DNA of 64,000 bases from Chitinophagaceae bacterium (lineage in GTDB: Bacteria; Bacteroidota; Bacteroidia; Chitinophagales; Chitinophagaceae): positions 1 to 64,000 of the forward strand of contig JAQBNL010000016.1 of assembly GCA_028288585.1 (NCBI GenBank), written 5' to 3'. Positions 53,736 through 62,780 of the stretch are shown here, piece by piece. Under the pieces are notes generated by a model. The model had not been told where the DNA came from and ran no database searches. It worked only from the letters and a program-made list of their open reading frames with translations. How positions within the stretch are numbered: the stretch's first letter is position 1; every line of letters begins with the position of its first letter. Both the position numbers and the translations under genes were made by a program.

Positions 53736-54737
53736 ATGAGCAACGCAGAAAAATTAAAAGCATTAAAATTAACTATTGATAAAATAGATAAAGATTTTGG
53801 AAAGGGCAGCGTGATGATGATGAATGAAAGATCGCAGGAGCCGCAGGAAGTTATTTCTACCGGTTCTATTGGTCTTGATGTGGCCCTTGGCATTGGCGGT
53901 TTGCCAAAAGGCAGAGTGGTGGAGATTTATGGACCGGAATCATCAGGTAAAACAACCCTTGCCATACACGTAATTGCCGAGGCACAAAAAAAAGGAGGCA
54001 TGTGTGCCTTCATTGATGCAGAGCATGCTTTTGATGCGACGTACGCAAAAAAATTAGGAGTAGATGTAGATAATCTTCTTATCTCTCAACCGGACTATGG
54101 AGAGCAGGGATTGGAAATTGCCGACCGTCTTATTCTTTCCGGAGCGTTAGATGTAGTGGTGATAGACTCTGTTGCTGCGCTTGTACCTAAAGGTGAATTG
54201 GAAGGCGAAATGGGTGACAGTAAAATGGGATTGCAGGCAAGGCTGATGAGCCAGGCATTGCGTAAGCTTACTGCTACCATAAGTAAAACAAACAGTTGCT
54301 GCATTTTTATTAACCAGCTGCGTGATAAGATAGGTGTTATGTTTGGCAGCCCTGAAACAACAACCGGTGGAAATGCATTAAAATTTTATGCCTCCGTAAG
54401 ATTGGATATTCGCCGGATGGCGCAAATAAAAGATGGTGATGAATCTGTGGGTAACAGGGTGAAAGTTAAAGTTGTAAAAAATAAAGTTGCACCACCTTTC
54501 CGTATTGCAGAGTTTGATATTATGTTCGGACAGGGTATTTCTAAAACAGGCGAAATAATTGATATGGGTGTTGAAATGAATATTATACAGAAAAGCGGAA
54601 GCTGGTTCAGTTATGATACCACCAAACTTGGGCAGGGACGTGATTCGGTAAAACAATTGTTGCTGGATAATCCTGAACTTGCTGCTGAACTGGAAGGAAA
54701 AATAAGAGCTAAAATTGCGGAAGTAGCAGCAACATAA
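53736..54737 (+). CDS. recA: RecA recombinase
   Basis: This 333-residue RecA has Walker A GPESSGKT (66-73), the [16 protein letters not shown] block, Walker [16 protein letters not shown], the L2-loop segment [24 protein letters not shown] and [10 protein letters not shown]. It drives homologous strand exchange and SOS-type signalling. It is monocistronic, with its own promoter and terminator. recX is not adjacent but appears at the far end of the window. Confidence 0.98.
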   Translation: MSNAEKLKALKLTIDKIDKDFGKGSVMMMNERSQEPQEVISTGSIGLDVALGIGGLPKGRVVEIYGPESSGKTTLAIHVIAEAQKKGGMCAFIDAEHAFDATYAKKLGVDVDNLLISQPDYGEQGLEIADRLILSGALDVVVIDSVAALVPKGELEGEMGDSKMGLQARLMSQALRKLTATISKTNSCCIFINQLRDKIGVMFGSPETTTGGNALKFYASVRLDIRRMAQIKDGDESVGNRVKVKVVKNKVAPPFRIAEFDIMFGQGISKTGEIIDMGVEMNIIQKSGSWFSYDTTKLGQGRDSVKQLLLDNPELAAELEGKIRAKIAEVAAT

Positions 54738-54760
54738 ATTATTACTAGTGGGTTAGTATA

Positions 54761-54789
54761 GCCATTCACATTGTGGATGGCTTTTTTAT
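54761..54789. terminator. Rho-independent terminator after recA
   Basis: GCCATTCACA and TGTGGATGGC (54762-54771 and 54773-54782) form a 10-bp stem with one G-T pair, followed by TTTTTT. It lies between convergent recA and the glycosyltransferase gene. Confidence 0.88.
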
Positions 54790-56723
54790 GTTCCCAAAAA
54801 TCTATATCCCCTCCAGATTATTTTTACATCTTCCCAAACATCATAATCTGTGGCATACCACTTATCAGAACCCGAAAGACTTTCCGGCGGTAAAGTATTT
54901 AGGATAGCCGGAAGACCCGTGGTGGTAAGGACACCTTCTTTTATTTTGGGTAATGCGTTATCCGGCCATGCGTACCCAACCCATGTTTTATTAAGAAAGA
55001 GTATATCAAAAATATTTCTAAAAAATTGGTGTGGCTTTTTTTGAATGAGTAAATGAACCGGAAATGTTATTATAAAACAAATGCTGACCACAACATCAAT
55101 AAAACTTTTATTTCGTTTACTAATTGGAAGTGAAAGCTTAATTTTTTTGTCGCCAGAGATAAATTTACCGCTGGTTTTTTTATTCTCACTTCCTACTATT
55201 CCCGAAGCATTGGCTGCATGAAATTTAATCCTGGTATGATTGGGAATTTCCTGCATCATACCAATTATCTTTTTAAAAGAAAGTCTTCCTTCACAAAAAA
55301 TAATTTCTTTTACTGAATAGGTTTTAAGCAACTGTTTGATATCTTCAATAGTGCCAATTGACCCGGTTTTATTGCCATTTACTTCTATTCTTCCCAGAAC
55401 CCTTTCTTCCATTCCTGCATGCTGCATTATATGATTTACTTCTTCAAATTCCTTTTCTGTTCCAACAATATACGTTTGCCTGTGCTCTTCACTATTGTCG
55501 TCCTTTTCAATCACTTTCCATTTTACAAGCAGCCACCTTATAATTGTTATTAAGATAAAAGCAAGCAGAGACCCAAACACCAGTATTCCTCTTGAGAAAC
55601 GCAAATGTTCGGGCAATAATGCATATACTGACAATAAGAGTGCGAATGCAACAACGGTAGAATGATTTAATCTTTTTTGCTTGAAACCATTATCATACAA
55701 TCCTGAATAATATGAGGCCACTAAAAAAATAAAAGTATAAACAGGAAATGCAATCACAAGCATATTGGAGGAATAATTCACATCTCTTTTTACATATAAA
55801 TTCCATAAAATCTTAATTATCCAAAAACTCATTAATATAATTGTACCGTCTATAACCGGCATGCCCACCCACTTAATAAATCTTTTTATGGCCGAAAGAA
55901 ATGCCCTGGCAAATATCCCCAGCTGAATTAGTAAATTAAAAAATACAGCCCTGTTGCCATAATGTTTTTTGGCAAAAATGCTCATGGCTTTATAAAATAA
56001 TCTTACATAATTAAGCCCGCCTCTTCTTGTGCTTTCTCCTTTAAAATGCACCATATTTGTTTCTGCAAAATAAAAATTTTTATAGCCGGCTTTCTGTATG
56101 CGGTAACTAAGGTCTATATCTTCCCCATACATAAAAAAAGTTTCATCAAAGCTTCCTATGCTGTCAATGATTTTTTTCGGGACCATCATAAATGCGCCCG
56201 CCAATACATCTACCTCATTAGTTTCATTTTCATTTAGATTTCCTAAATGATATTTGGAAAATTTTTGGGAATGAGGAAATAGCCGTGATAACCCTGCCAG
56301 CTTATAAAATGATGTGAGCGGGGACGGAAAAGAGCGTTTGCTTTCTTTTAAAAATTTACCTGAACCGTCAATCATTTTTATACCGAGCGCCCCCGCCCCG
56401 GTATGCGATTCAAAAAAAGAGATGCATTTTTCAATACAATCCTCAGGCACTAATGTATCCGGATTTAAAAATAAAATGTACTTCCCGGTTGCCTGTTTTA
56501 CAGCCATATTATTGGCTTTTGAAAACCCAATGTTCTCTTTGTTCCATATAAATTTTACATTGGTGAACCTGTCTTTGAAAAAAGCTTCGCTGTCATCAGA
56601 AGAATTGTTATCTACAACAAAAATTTCTGACTCAACGTTATGAACAGCCTTCATTAACGAGCAAAGACATTGCTCTAAAAAATATTTTACATTATAATTT
56701 ACTATGATGATAGAAAGCTGCAA
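54786..56723 (-). CDS. GT2 glycosyltransferase fused to a membrane sugar-transferase-like domain
   Basis: This 645-residue protein begins with a GT2 domain (about 1-260): MQLSIIIVNYNVKYFLEQ, VDNNSSDDS, LFLNPDTLVPED and MYGEDIDLSYRIQKAGY, typical of rhamnosyl-type enzymes. About four membrane segments (from 285 to 405) and a CoA-binding-3-like region (about 420-520) follow. The end (about 545-645) recalls the WcaJ/polyprenyl-phosphate sugar transferase fold, with WVGYAWPDNALPKIKEGVLTT. It lacks the usual conserved phosphotransferase block, so this part may be degenerate or rededicated. It probably acts in surface polysaccharide synthesis. Confidence 0.85.
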   Translation of the reverse strand: MQLSIIIVNYNVKYFLEQCLCSLMKAVHNVESEIFVVDNNSSDDSEAFFKDRFTNVKFIWNKENIGFSKANNMAVKQATGKYILFLNPDTLVPEDCIEKCISFFESHTGAGALGIKMIDGSGKFLKESKRSFPSPLTSFYKLAGLSRLFPHSQKFSKYHLGNLNENETNEVDVLAGAFMMVPKKIIDSIGSFDETFFMYGEDIDLSYRIQKAGYKNFYFAETNMVHFKGESTRRGGLNYVRLFYKAMSIFAKKHYGNRAVFFNLLIQLGIFARAFLSAIKRFIKWVGMPVIDGTIILMSFWIIKILWNLYVKRDVNYSSNMLVIAFPVYTFIFLVASYYSGLYDNGFKQKRLNHSTVVAFALLLSVYALLPEHLRFSRGILVFGSLLAFILITIIRWLLVKWKVIEKDDNSEEHRQTYIVGTEKEFEEVNHIMQHAGMEERVLGRIEVNGNKTGSIGTIEDIKQLLKTYSVKEIIFCEGRLSFKKIIGMMQEIPNHTRIKFHAANASGIVGSENKKTSGKFISGDKKIKLSLPISKRNKSFIDVVVSICFIITFPVHLLIQKKPHQFFRNIFDILFLNKTWVGYAWPDNALPKIKEGVLTTTGLPAILNTLPPESLSGSDKWYATDYDVWEDVKIIWRGYRFLGT

Positions 56724-56794
56724 GCCATATGTTTAACAAGCTAAATTAATGGTTGTAGCGTTAATGGTTTAATGGTTTTTAATAAACCTAAAAA

Positions 56795-56824
56795 CAATTC
56801 AACATTTTATCAATTCAACATTTT
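56795..56824 (+). repeat. Tandem short repeats upstream of suhB
   Basis: CAATTCAACATTTT occurs at 56795-56808 and 56811-56824, a 16-bp period made of two 8-base units. Just before, TTAATGGT repeats at 56761. The run ends eight bases before the suhB promoter box. Confidence 0.75.
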
Positions 56825-56832
56825 GCATAGAT

Positions 56833-56840
56833 TATCTTTG
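56833..56840 (+). promoter_or_regulatory. -7 promoter box TATCTTTG, four bases before the suhB ATG
   Basis: TATCTTTG is followed by CGCC and the ATG at 56845. This spacing predicts a leaderless transcript. Confidence 0.7.
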
Positions 56841-56844
56841 CGCC

Positions 56845-57624
56845 ATGTTAAAATCAACATTGCTGAAAGCCACTGAAGCGGGGGCAAATGAACTTAGAAG
56901 ATTTTTCAATGGTTCTTTTAAAATTTCGAACAAGGAAGGAATAAATAATTTGGTTACAGAAGCCGATCATGCATCTGAAAAGGCAATTATGGATGTTATT
57001 AAAAAAGATTTCCCTGACCATTTTATTTTAAGTGAAGAAAGCGGTGAATCCGGAAACGCTAACGAATATAAATGGATAATTGACCCAATAGATGGCACTG
57101 TAAATTTTGCAAATGGAATTCCTATTTGCTGCGTTAGTATCGGTGTGGAGCATAACGGGCAAATGGTTTTGGGTGCAGTGTATAATCCCAATATGAATGA
57201 ATTTTATTTTGCGCAAAAAGGATATGGCGCTACATTAAACGAAAAGAAAATTAAGGTGAGCGATAAAACAGAGGTTATTAAGAGCTGTTTGGTAACAGGC
57301 TTTCCTTACACCTATTTAGATGAGGCTAATGGCCCGATACAGGTATTTGAAAAGCTAATAAGAAAAGGGGTCCCGGTTAGAAGATTAGGCAGTGCCGCTA
57401 TTGACCTTTGCTGGGTAGCTGCTGGAAGGTTTGATGGATTTTACGAACATAAATTAGCGGCATGGGATAGCGCAGCAGGATTTTTAATAGTAGAAGAAGC
57501 CGGGGGTAAAGTAACCGATTTTAAAGGAGATTATTATTCGCCATACCAGCCGCACATTGTTGCAACAAATGGAAAAATTCATGACGAGTTGTTGGATGTA
57601 ATAAATAACAGGAGGAAATTATGA
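56845..57624 (+). CDS. suhB: Inositol monophosphatase family protein (SuhB-like)
   Basis: This 259-residue phosphatase has the metal-binding segments ILSEESGE (Glu64/65), WIIDPIDGTVNFANG (Asp80, Asp83) and a C-terminal AAWDSAAGFLIVEEAGG. Members hydrolyse inositol-1-phosphate and related sugar phosphates; SuhB also serves in rRNA processing in E. coli. Its stop overlaps the thiL start by four bases, so the two are translationally coupled. Confidence 0.9.
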   Translation: MLKSTLLKATEAGANELRRFFNGSFKISNKEGINNLVTEADHASEKAIMDVIKKDFPDHFILSEESGESGNANEYKWIIDPIDGTVNFANGIPICCVSIGVEHNGQMVLGAVYNPNMNEFYFAQKGYGATLNEKKIKVSDKTEVIKSCLVTGFPYTYLDEANGPIQVFEKLIRKGVPVRRLGSAAIDLCWVAAGRFDGFYEHKLAAWDSAAGFLIVEEAGGKVTDFKGDYYSPYQPHIVATNGKIHDELLDVINNRRKL

Positions 57625-58655
57625 GTAATGAAAGAACTGAAATATCAACCCTTGGAGAATTTGGCTTGATCGATCATCTTACAAAAAATAATGAAATAAA
57701 AAATTCATCAACCATTGTTACTGTTGGTGATGACGCTGCAGTTATTTATCACTTTGGCAAACAAACAGTTATTACCACCGACATGCTCATTGAAGGAATA
57801 CATTTTGACCTGATGTATACGCCTTTAAAACATTTAGGCTATAAAAGCGTTGTTGTAAATCTAAGTGACATTTATGCTATGAATGCGACACCAACCCAAA
57901 TTACCATGAGCATTGCATTCAGCAACCGGTTTAGCGTTGAAGCATTAGATGAATTTTACGAAGGAGTATATGCGGCTTGTGATAAGTACAATGTTGATCT
58001 TATCGGTGGGGATACGACTACCTCGCAAAAGGGTTTTATAATTTCCGTTACAGCAATAGGCGAGGTTACCCCTGATAAATATGTAACAAGAAGCGGGGCA
58101 AAGAAAGCAGACCTGATTTGTGTTTCGGGAGATTTAGGCGGCGCATTTTTAGGATTGACATTGTTAGAAAGAGAAAAGAAAATTTTTTTAGAAACCAAAG
58201 GCGTGCAGCCGGATCTGGAAAACCAGGATTATATTATCGGCAGAATATTAAAACCTGAAGCAAGGAAAGATATTATAGAATTCTTTGCTGCCAATGAAAT
58301 AAGGCCGACTTCAATGATAGATGTGAGTGACGGATTAAGCAGCGAGGTGCTTCATATATGTAAGCAAAGCGATGTTGGTTGTGTTTTGTATGAAGAAAAA
58401 ATTCCTGTAAATGACCTGGCAAGACAGTTTGCCTACAAGCTTGAGATAGATCCGACGGCATGCGCATTAAGCGGAGGCGAAGATTATGAATTGGTATTTA
58501 CGCTTCCACAAAGTGATTATGACAAAGTGGTTTTGAATGAACAGATAAGTGTGATTGGCTACATCACTGAAAAAGATGAAGGAAAAAATATTATTATCAA
58601 AGGCGGCAACAAACATCCGATAACTGCACAGGGATGGGATGCCTTTAATAACTAA
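57621..58655 (+). CDS. thiL: Thiamine-monophosphate kinase
   Basis: This 344-residue ThiL (AIR synthase-related fold) has TVGDDAAVI (metal/ATP), TTDMLIEGIHFDL, VVVNLSDIYAMNATP, LIGGDTTTSQKG, ISVTAIGEV and the C-terminal CALSGGEDYELVFTL. It phosphorylates thiamine monophosphate to thiamine diphosphate, the active cofactor. It overlaps suhB by four bases (ATGA). An S41 protease gene follows after 14 bp. Confidence 0.93.
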   Translation: MSNERTEISTLGEFGLIDHLTKNNEIKNSSTIVTVGDDAAVIYHFGKQTVITTDMLIEGIHFDLMYTPLKHLGYKSVVVNLSDIYAMNATPTQITMSIAFSNRFSVEALDEFYEGVYAACDKYNVDLIGGDTTTSQKGFIISVTAIGEVTPDKYVTRSGAKKADLICVSGDLGGAFLGLTLLEREKKIFLETKGVQPDLENQDYIIGRILKPEARKDIIEFFAANEIRPTSMIDVSDGLSSEVLHICKQSDVGCVLYEEKIPVNDLARQFAYKLEIDPTACALSGGEDYELVFTLPQSDYDKVVLNEQISVIGYITEKDEGKNIIIKGGNKHPITAQGWDAFNN

Positions 58656-58669
58656 CCTATATCCAAAGA

Positions 58670-60160
58670 ATGAAATCCGGAAGTGTTTTTTTTATCTTGG
58701 TATTGTGCTTCGGGATCATAAGTTGTTCTGTATCCAAAAATTATAGCGCTGATAAAAAATATCCAAGAGAAAAATTACAGGAAGACTATACTCTTCTTAG
58801 AAATATCCTGGAAAAAAAACATCCCTCCCTTTATTGGTACACCTCCAAAGACAGCATGGATTATTATTTTGACGAAGGATATAAAAACATTGCAGACTCC
58901 ATGACCGAGCTGCAGTTTGGCTGGAAGATATTAGCTCCTCTTACCAATAAAATTCATTGCGGGCATACCAGTTTTAGTATGAGCAAAGGATGGAACAGGT
59001 TTATAAGGAATAAAAGAATTCCATCTTTCCCGCTGTATTTAAAAATATGGAAAGATACAATGGTGGTAACCGCCAATGCTAACCGGAAAGATTCGGTTAT
59101 AAAAAAAGGGATGCTCATTACCTCTATAAATGGGATGCGAAACCAGGATATGATAAAAAAAATATTTGGCTTTCTGGTACAGGATGGTTACGAGGAGAAT
59201 GTTAACTACATCCGGTTAAGCACAAGCTTCTCCTATTTTCATCGAAATATTTTCGGGATATATAAAAACTATTCGGTTCAATACATTGATAGTCTCGGCC
59301 GGGAAAAGAAAACCCTTGTACCGTTGTTTGGGGTTACAGAAGATACCCTAAAGAAGATAAAAGTTTTTCCTCCTGTAAAACAAAAGCATGTAACACGCAA
59401 AGAAAAGTTAGAGAATGTGCGTTCATTAAAAACAACCAATGGCATATCTGTAATGACGATAAACAGCTTTGCAGGCGGTAGTTATCTAAAAGGTTTTTTC
59501 AGGCGATCTTTTAAATCAATAAAAAAAGATAATATCAAAAATCTAGTTATTGATATCCGTGCCAATGGCGGTGGCGATATTTCAAATTATGTTTCACTTG
59601 CAAAGTATATACGAAATACTCCGTTTAGGGTAGCCGATACTGCAGTGGCTATCAGCAAAAGCTTTGCTCCATATACCAGGTATATAAAGTCTGGTTTTTT
59701 TAATAACATCGGGTTACTTTTTCTTACCAAAAAAGGTACTGACGGACGCTACCATTTTGGATATTGGGAAAGGCATACAGTGCAACCAAAAACCAAAAAC
59801 CATTATCCGGGAGATGTGTATGTGCTTACCAATGGGCTAACATTTTCTGCATCCTCTTTATTTTGTAATGCTGTCAAAGGTCAAAACAATGTTACACTGG
59901 TAGGAGAAAATACAGGCGGTGGCTGGCATGGAAATTCAGGTATTATGATTCCCGATATCACTTTACCCAATACAAAACTTAGGGTACGGCTGCCCATGTT
60001 CAGGTTGGTGCAATATCAACACGTACCAAAAACAGGAACCGGTGTTGTGCCCGATTTTTATGTAGGACCGACGGTAGAAAGTTCACGAAAAGATATTGAC
60101 AGGAAAATGGAATTTGTAAAACAACTGGTTAAAGAAAAGAACAAATCAAATTCTAAATAA
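58670..60160 (+). CDS. S41 family peptidase lipoprotein
   Basis: This 496-residue lipoprotein (lipobox ending GIISC, Cys19) has an N-terminal helical domain and a C-terminal tail-specific-protease fold (about 250-470). The catalytic serine is in LTFSASSLFCNAV, after NLVIDIRANGGGDISNYV and before VGENTGGGWHG. S41 enzymes degrade periplasmic proteins from exposed tails. There is no clear PDZ domain. Its last eight bases overlap the end of convergent nagA. Confidence 0.85.
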   Translation: MKSGSVFFILVLCFGIISCSVSKNYSADKKYPREKLQEDYTLLRNILEKKHPSLYWYTSKDSMDYYFDEGYKNIADSMTELQFGWKILAPLTNKIHCGHTSFSMSKGWNRFIRNKRIPSFPLYLKIWKDTMVVTANANRKDSVIKKGMLITSINGMRNQDMIKKIFGFLVQDGYEENVNYIRLSTSFSYFHRNIFGIYKNYSVQYIDSLGREKKTLVPLFGVTEDTLKKIKVFPPVKQKHVTRKEKLENVRSLKTTNGISVMTINSFAGGSYLKGFFRRSFKSIKKDNIKNLVIDIRANGGGDISNYVSLAKYIRNTPFRVADTAVAISKSFAPYTRYIKSGFFNNIGLLFLTKKGTDGRYHFGYWERHTVQPKTKNHYPGDVYVLTNGLTFSASSLFCNAVKGQNNVTLVGENTGGGWHGNSGIMIPDITLPNTKLRVRLPMFRLVQYQHVPKTGTGVVPDFYVGPTVESSRKDIDRKMEFVKQLVKEKNKSNSK

Positions 60161-61235
60161 CATTCAAAGCTTCATCAAGAAAAACAATATCCGCTTTGTA
60201 TCCTTTTTTTATCATTCCAAATTGGTTACTCATTCCTAATAATCTTGCAGGATATAACGAAGCCATCCGTAATGCCTCTGATAATTCAATTCCTGTTTTC
60301 TCAACAAGATTTTTTACCCCCTTCACCATAGTTAATGCGGAGCCGCTAAGTATTCCCTTCGACTCGTATTTATCTCCTGCCAATTGATGAGGATATAATC
60401 CTTCATTGGTTTTTGTAACAGCATCCGTTATAATAAACAACCGCTCTTTCATTATTTGTTTTGCAATGCTTATCATTTCAAAATCTACATGGTAGCCATC
60501 AGGAATTATGCTTGACATTACAACCGGGTGTTGCAATACAGCTCCCGGCAAACCCGGCTCCCGGTGATGCAGCGGACTCATTGCATTAAATAAATGGGTG
60601 GCTGCTGCAATGCCGCTGTCAAAAGCATTTATTGCTTCGTCAAAACCGGCATTGCTATGGCCTGCAGAAATAATTATATCGTTAGATAAAATATAATCAA
60701 TAACTTCTTTGCTGCAAGTTTCAGGAGCCAGTGTTATCATTTTTATTACGCCTTCACCATAAGCCAAAATATCTTTTACTTCATCCGGAGTTGGTGAATG
60801 AATTAAATTTTCAATATGTGCGCCGCGTTTTAATTTATTTATCCAGGGACCTTCAATGTGTAAACCCAAAACACCTTTACCGTTTTGTTCCCAATACTTT
60901 TTTATTGCATCAATGCATTTGTAAAATACTTCGATAGTGTTGGTGGCGACGGTTGGTAAAAAATAATGAGTACCCCCTGCCATGCAATGTTCATACAGTT
61001 TTTGAAGGCTATCGGTAGTTGGGTATGTTGCAAATAATTTTTCGGCGGCGCCGTATATCTGCATATCAATAAATGCAGGAGCAATCATGGGAAAATGTTT
61101 TACCATTCCTGTTTCATCCGGCAAAGAGACCATCGGAAGCACATCAACTATAAAGTTATTCTCAATAACAATTGAATGATCGGGAAGCCAGTCTGCGCCT
61201 GTAAAAATTTTATCAGCAGTAAATATGGTTCGCAT
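60153..61235 (-). CDS. nagA: N-acetylglucosamine-6-phosphate deacetylase
   Basis: This 360-residue amidohydrolase has GLHIEGPWI (Glu128), SAGHSNAGFDEA (His193), ATHLFNAMSPLHHREPG (His214) and the catalytic Asp271 in IITDAVT. The usual HxH near residue 59 is replaced by Gln59 (IDMQIYG), as in the one-metal E. coli enzyme. It removes acetate from GlcNAc-6-phosphate in amino-sugar catabolism. It starts three bases after the nitrilase stop, so these form an operon. Confidence 0.92.
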   Translation of the reverse strand: MRTIFTADKIFTGADWLPDHSIVIENNFIVDVLPMVSLPDETGMVKHFPMIAPAFIDMQIYGAAEKLFATYPTTDSLQKLYEHCMAGGTHYFLPTVATNTIEVFYKCIDAIKKYWEQNGKGVLGLHIEGPWINKLKRGAHIENLIHSPTPDEVKDILAYGEGVIKMITLAPETCSKEVIDYILSNDIIISAGHSNAGFDEAINAFDSGIAAATHLFNAMSPLHHREPGLPGAVLQHPVVMSSIIPDGYHVDFEMISIAKQIMKERLFIITDAVTKTNEGLYPHQLAGDKYESKGILSGSALTMVKGVKNLVEKTGIELSEALRMASLYPARLLGMSNQFGMIKKGYKADIVFLDEALNVI

Positions 61236-61237
61236 AA

Positions 61238-62020
61238 TTATGGTAATATTTCAAACGAATCCGCATCTCTCCGGAAAGGAAATTTCTCTCTCACTTCACT
61301 TAATTTTTCTTTTTGCAATGTATAAGTAGAAATGTCTTCTTCATTTGCTTTATGATATAGAATTTCCCCGAGCGGATCAACTATCATGCTGTTGCCATCG
61401 TGATAAATGTTGTTGCCATCGTTACCAACCCGGTTTACGCCAATTACATAACATTGATTTTCTATTGCTCTTGCCTGCAACAAGGTTTTCCATGCAGCAA
61501 TCCTTCTTTCCGGCCAGTTAGCAACGTATATCAAAACATCATATTCGGCTTCGGATTGTTGTCGTGCCCAAACCGGAAATCGAAGATCATAACAAACCTG
61601 CAGATTTATTTTCCATCCTTTTACCTGTGCAATTAATCTTTTATTGCCTGCGGAATAATGATTGTGCTCATCCGCATAGGCAAACAAATGCCGTTTGTCA
61701 TATAAGCCATAATCACCACTGGGTAACATCCAGATTAGACGGTTATAATATTTTCCATCATCTTCAATTATCACACTGCCGGTAAGAATTATTTTTTTAG
61801 AAGAAGCCATCTTCTTCATCCATTCAATAGTTTCTCCACTCATTGGTTCTGAAAAAAATTTTGGCTTCATACTAAAGCCTGTGCTAAACATTTCCGGTAG
61901 AATAACCACTTCTGTTTTCTCTTGTATACTCTCAATTTTTTGAGCAAGCATATCAAGGTTTGCTTTTTTATTTTCCCAGGTGAGATTAGTTTGTATAAGG
62001 GTTATAGTTAGAGAAGACAT
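61238..62020 (-). CDS. Nitrilase family amidohydrolase (omega-amidase/YafV-like)
   Basis: This 260-residue member of the carbon-nitrogen hydrolase family has the Glu43-Lys109-Cys143 triad in ILPEMFSTGF, DKRHLFAYADE and INLQVCYDLRFP. The closest functional types are omega-amidases that clean up 2-oxoglutaramate-like compounds. It leads an operon with nagA, which is not a known metabolic link. Its ATG is four bases from a -7 box. Confidence 0.9.
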   Translation of the reverse strand: MSSLTITLIQTNLTWENKKANLDMLAQKIESIQEKTEVVILPEMFSTGFSMKPKFFSEPMSGETIEWMKKMASSKKIILTGSVIIEDDGKYYNRLIWMLPSGDYGLYDKRHLFAYADEHNHYSAGNKRLIAQVKGWKINLQVCYDLRFPVWARQQSEAEYDVLIYVANWPERRIAAWKTLLQARAIENQCYVIGVNRVGNDGNNIYHDGNSMIVDPLGEILYHKANEEDISTYTLQKEKLSEVREKFPFRRDADSFEILP

Positions 62021-62024
62021 GGGG

Positions 62025-62032
62025 CAAAGTTA
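62025..62032 (-). promoter_or_regulatory. -7 promoter box TAACTTTG, four bases before the nitrilase ATG
   Basis: On the minus strand TAACTTTG is followed by CCCC and the ATG at 62020. This spacing predicts a leaderless transcript. Confidence 0.7.
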
Positions 62033-62133
62033 TTGGATTGGGGCAAATGGAATATGCTTTCTGTAAATTTTGGGCAGGCCTCTATAATTGATTAGTTTTA
62101 GTTGCTACAATTTCATCAATAGCTACAATTAAT

Positions 62134-62757
62134 ATGAAGCCGATCCTATTAATTTTCATCCTGCTGGCATTCTTATCAACTAATTGTAATAAGCATTCGA
62201 TTTTATCTTTAAATAAGAAGCAAAAACAAATTATTGCGTTCGTGCCTTTAGATGATTACAACATGATAGAGATAGACCCTGTAATTAAAGAAATTTCCGG
62301 TTTTTATAATAAACAGGTAATCGTTTTACATTCAGTAAATATTCCTGGTAAATTTTTTAACACTGCCCTTAAGCAATATTCGGCAGATTCAATAATTATG
62401 CTCTTATCCCATTTATATAATGACACTATAGTAGAAATAATAGGACTTATCCATAATCCTGTTTTTACAATAAAAGAAGTTAAGCCGGTTCCCTATTACA
62501 GTGAAAACATTTTTGGAATGGGTTATCAACCGGGAAATGCTTGTGTGGTTTCAGACTTTAAATTCAAAACCACAGATACAAAAATCTTCAATCAAAGACT
62601 GAGAAATGTAATTATTCATGAAGTAGGCCATAATCTTGGTTTATCTCATTGCCCGGATGATAAATGTATCATGTCAAAAAATAATGGGAATATTACAACA
62701 TTGGATAATAGCGGAAATGATTATTGCAATAAGTGCAGAAACATATTAAATCGATAA
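62134..62757 (+). CDS. Lipoprotein-like archaemetzincin-type zinc protease
   Basis: This 207-residue exported protein (signal with lipobox-like LSTNC, Cys18) has the archaemetzincin motif. The parts are HEVGHNLGLSH with metal ligands His162, His166 and His172, then Cys173, four residues, Cys178, one residue, Met180, seventeen residues, and Cys198-x-x-Cys201. The spacing matches the archaemetzincin consensus exactly. Archaemetzincins are gluzincin-like metzincins best known in archaea and animals, and usually cytosolic. An exported bacterial copy is unusual. A YdjC deacetylase follows after 23 bp. Confidence 0.87.
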   Translation: MKPILLIFILLAFLSTNCNKHSILSLNKKQKQIIAFVPLDDYNMIEIDPVIKEISGFYNKQVIVLHSVNIPGKFFNTALKQYSADSIIMLLSHLYNDTIVEIIGLIHNPVFTIKEVKPVPYYSENIFGMGYQPGNACVVSDFKFKTTDTKIFNQRLRNVIIHEVGHNLGLSHCPDDKCIMSKNNGNITTLDNSGNDYCNKCRNILNR

Positions 62758-62780
62758 GCCTCCGGTTAAAAATAATCACC

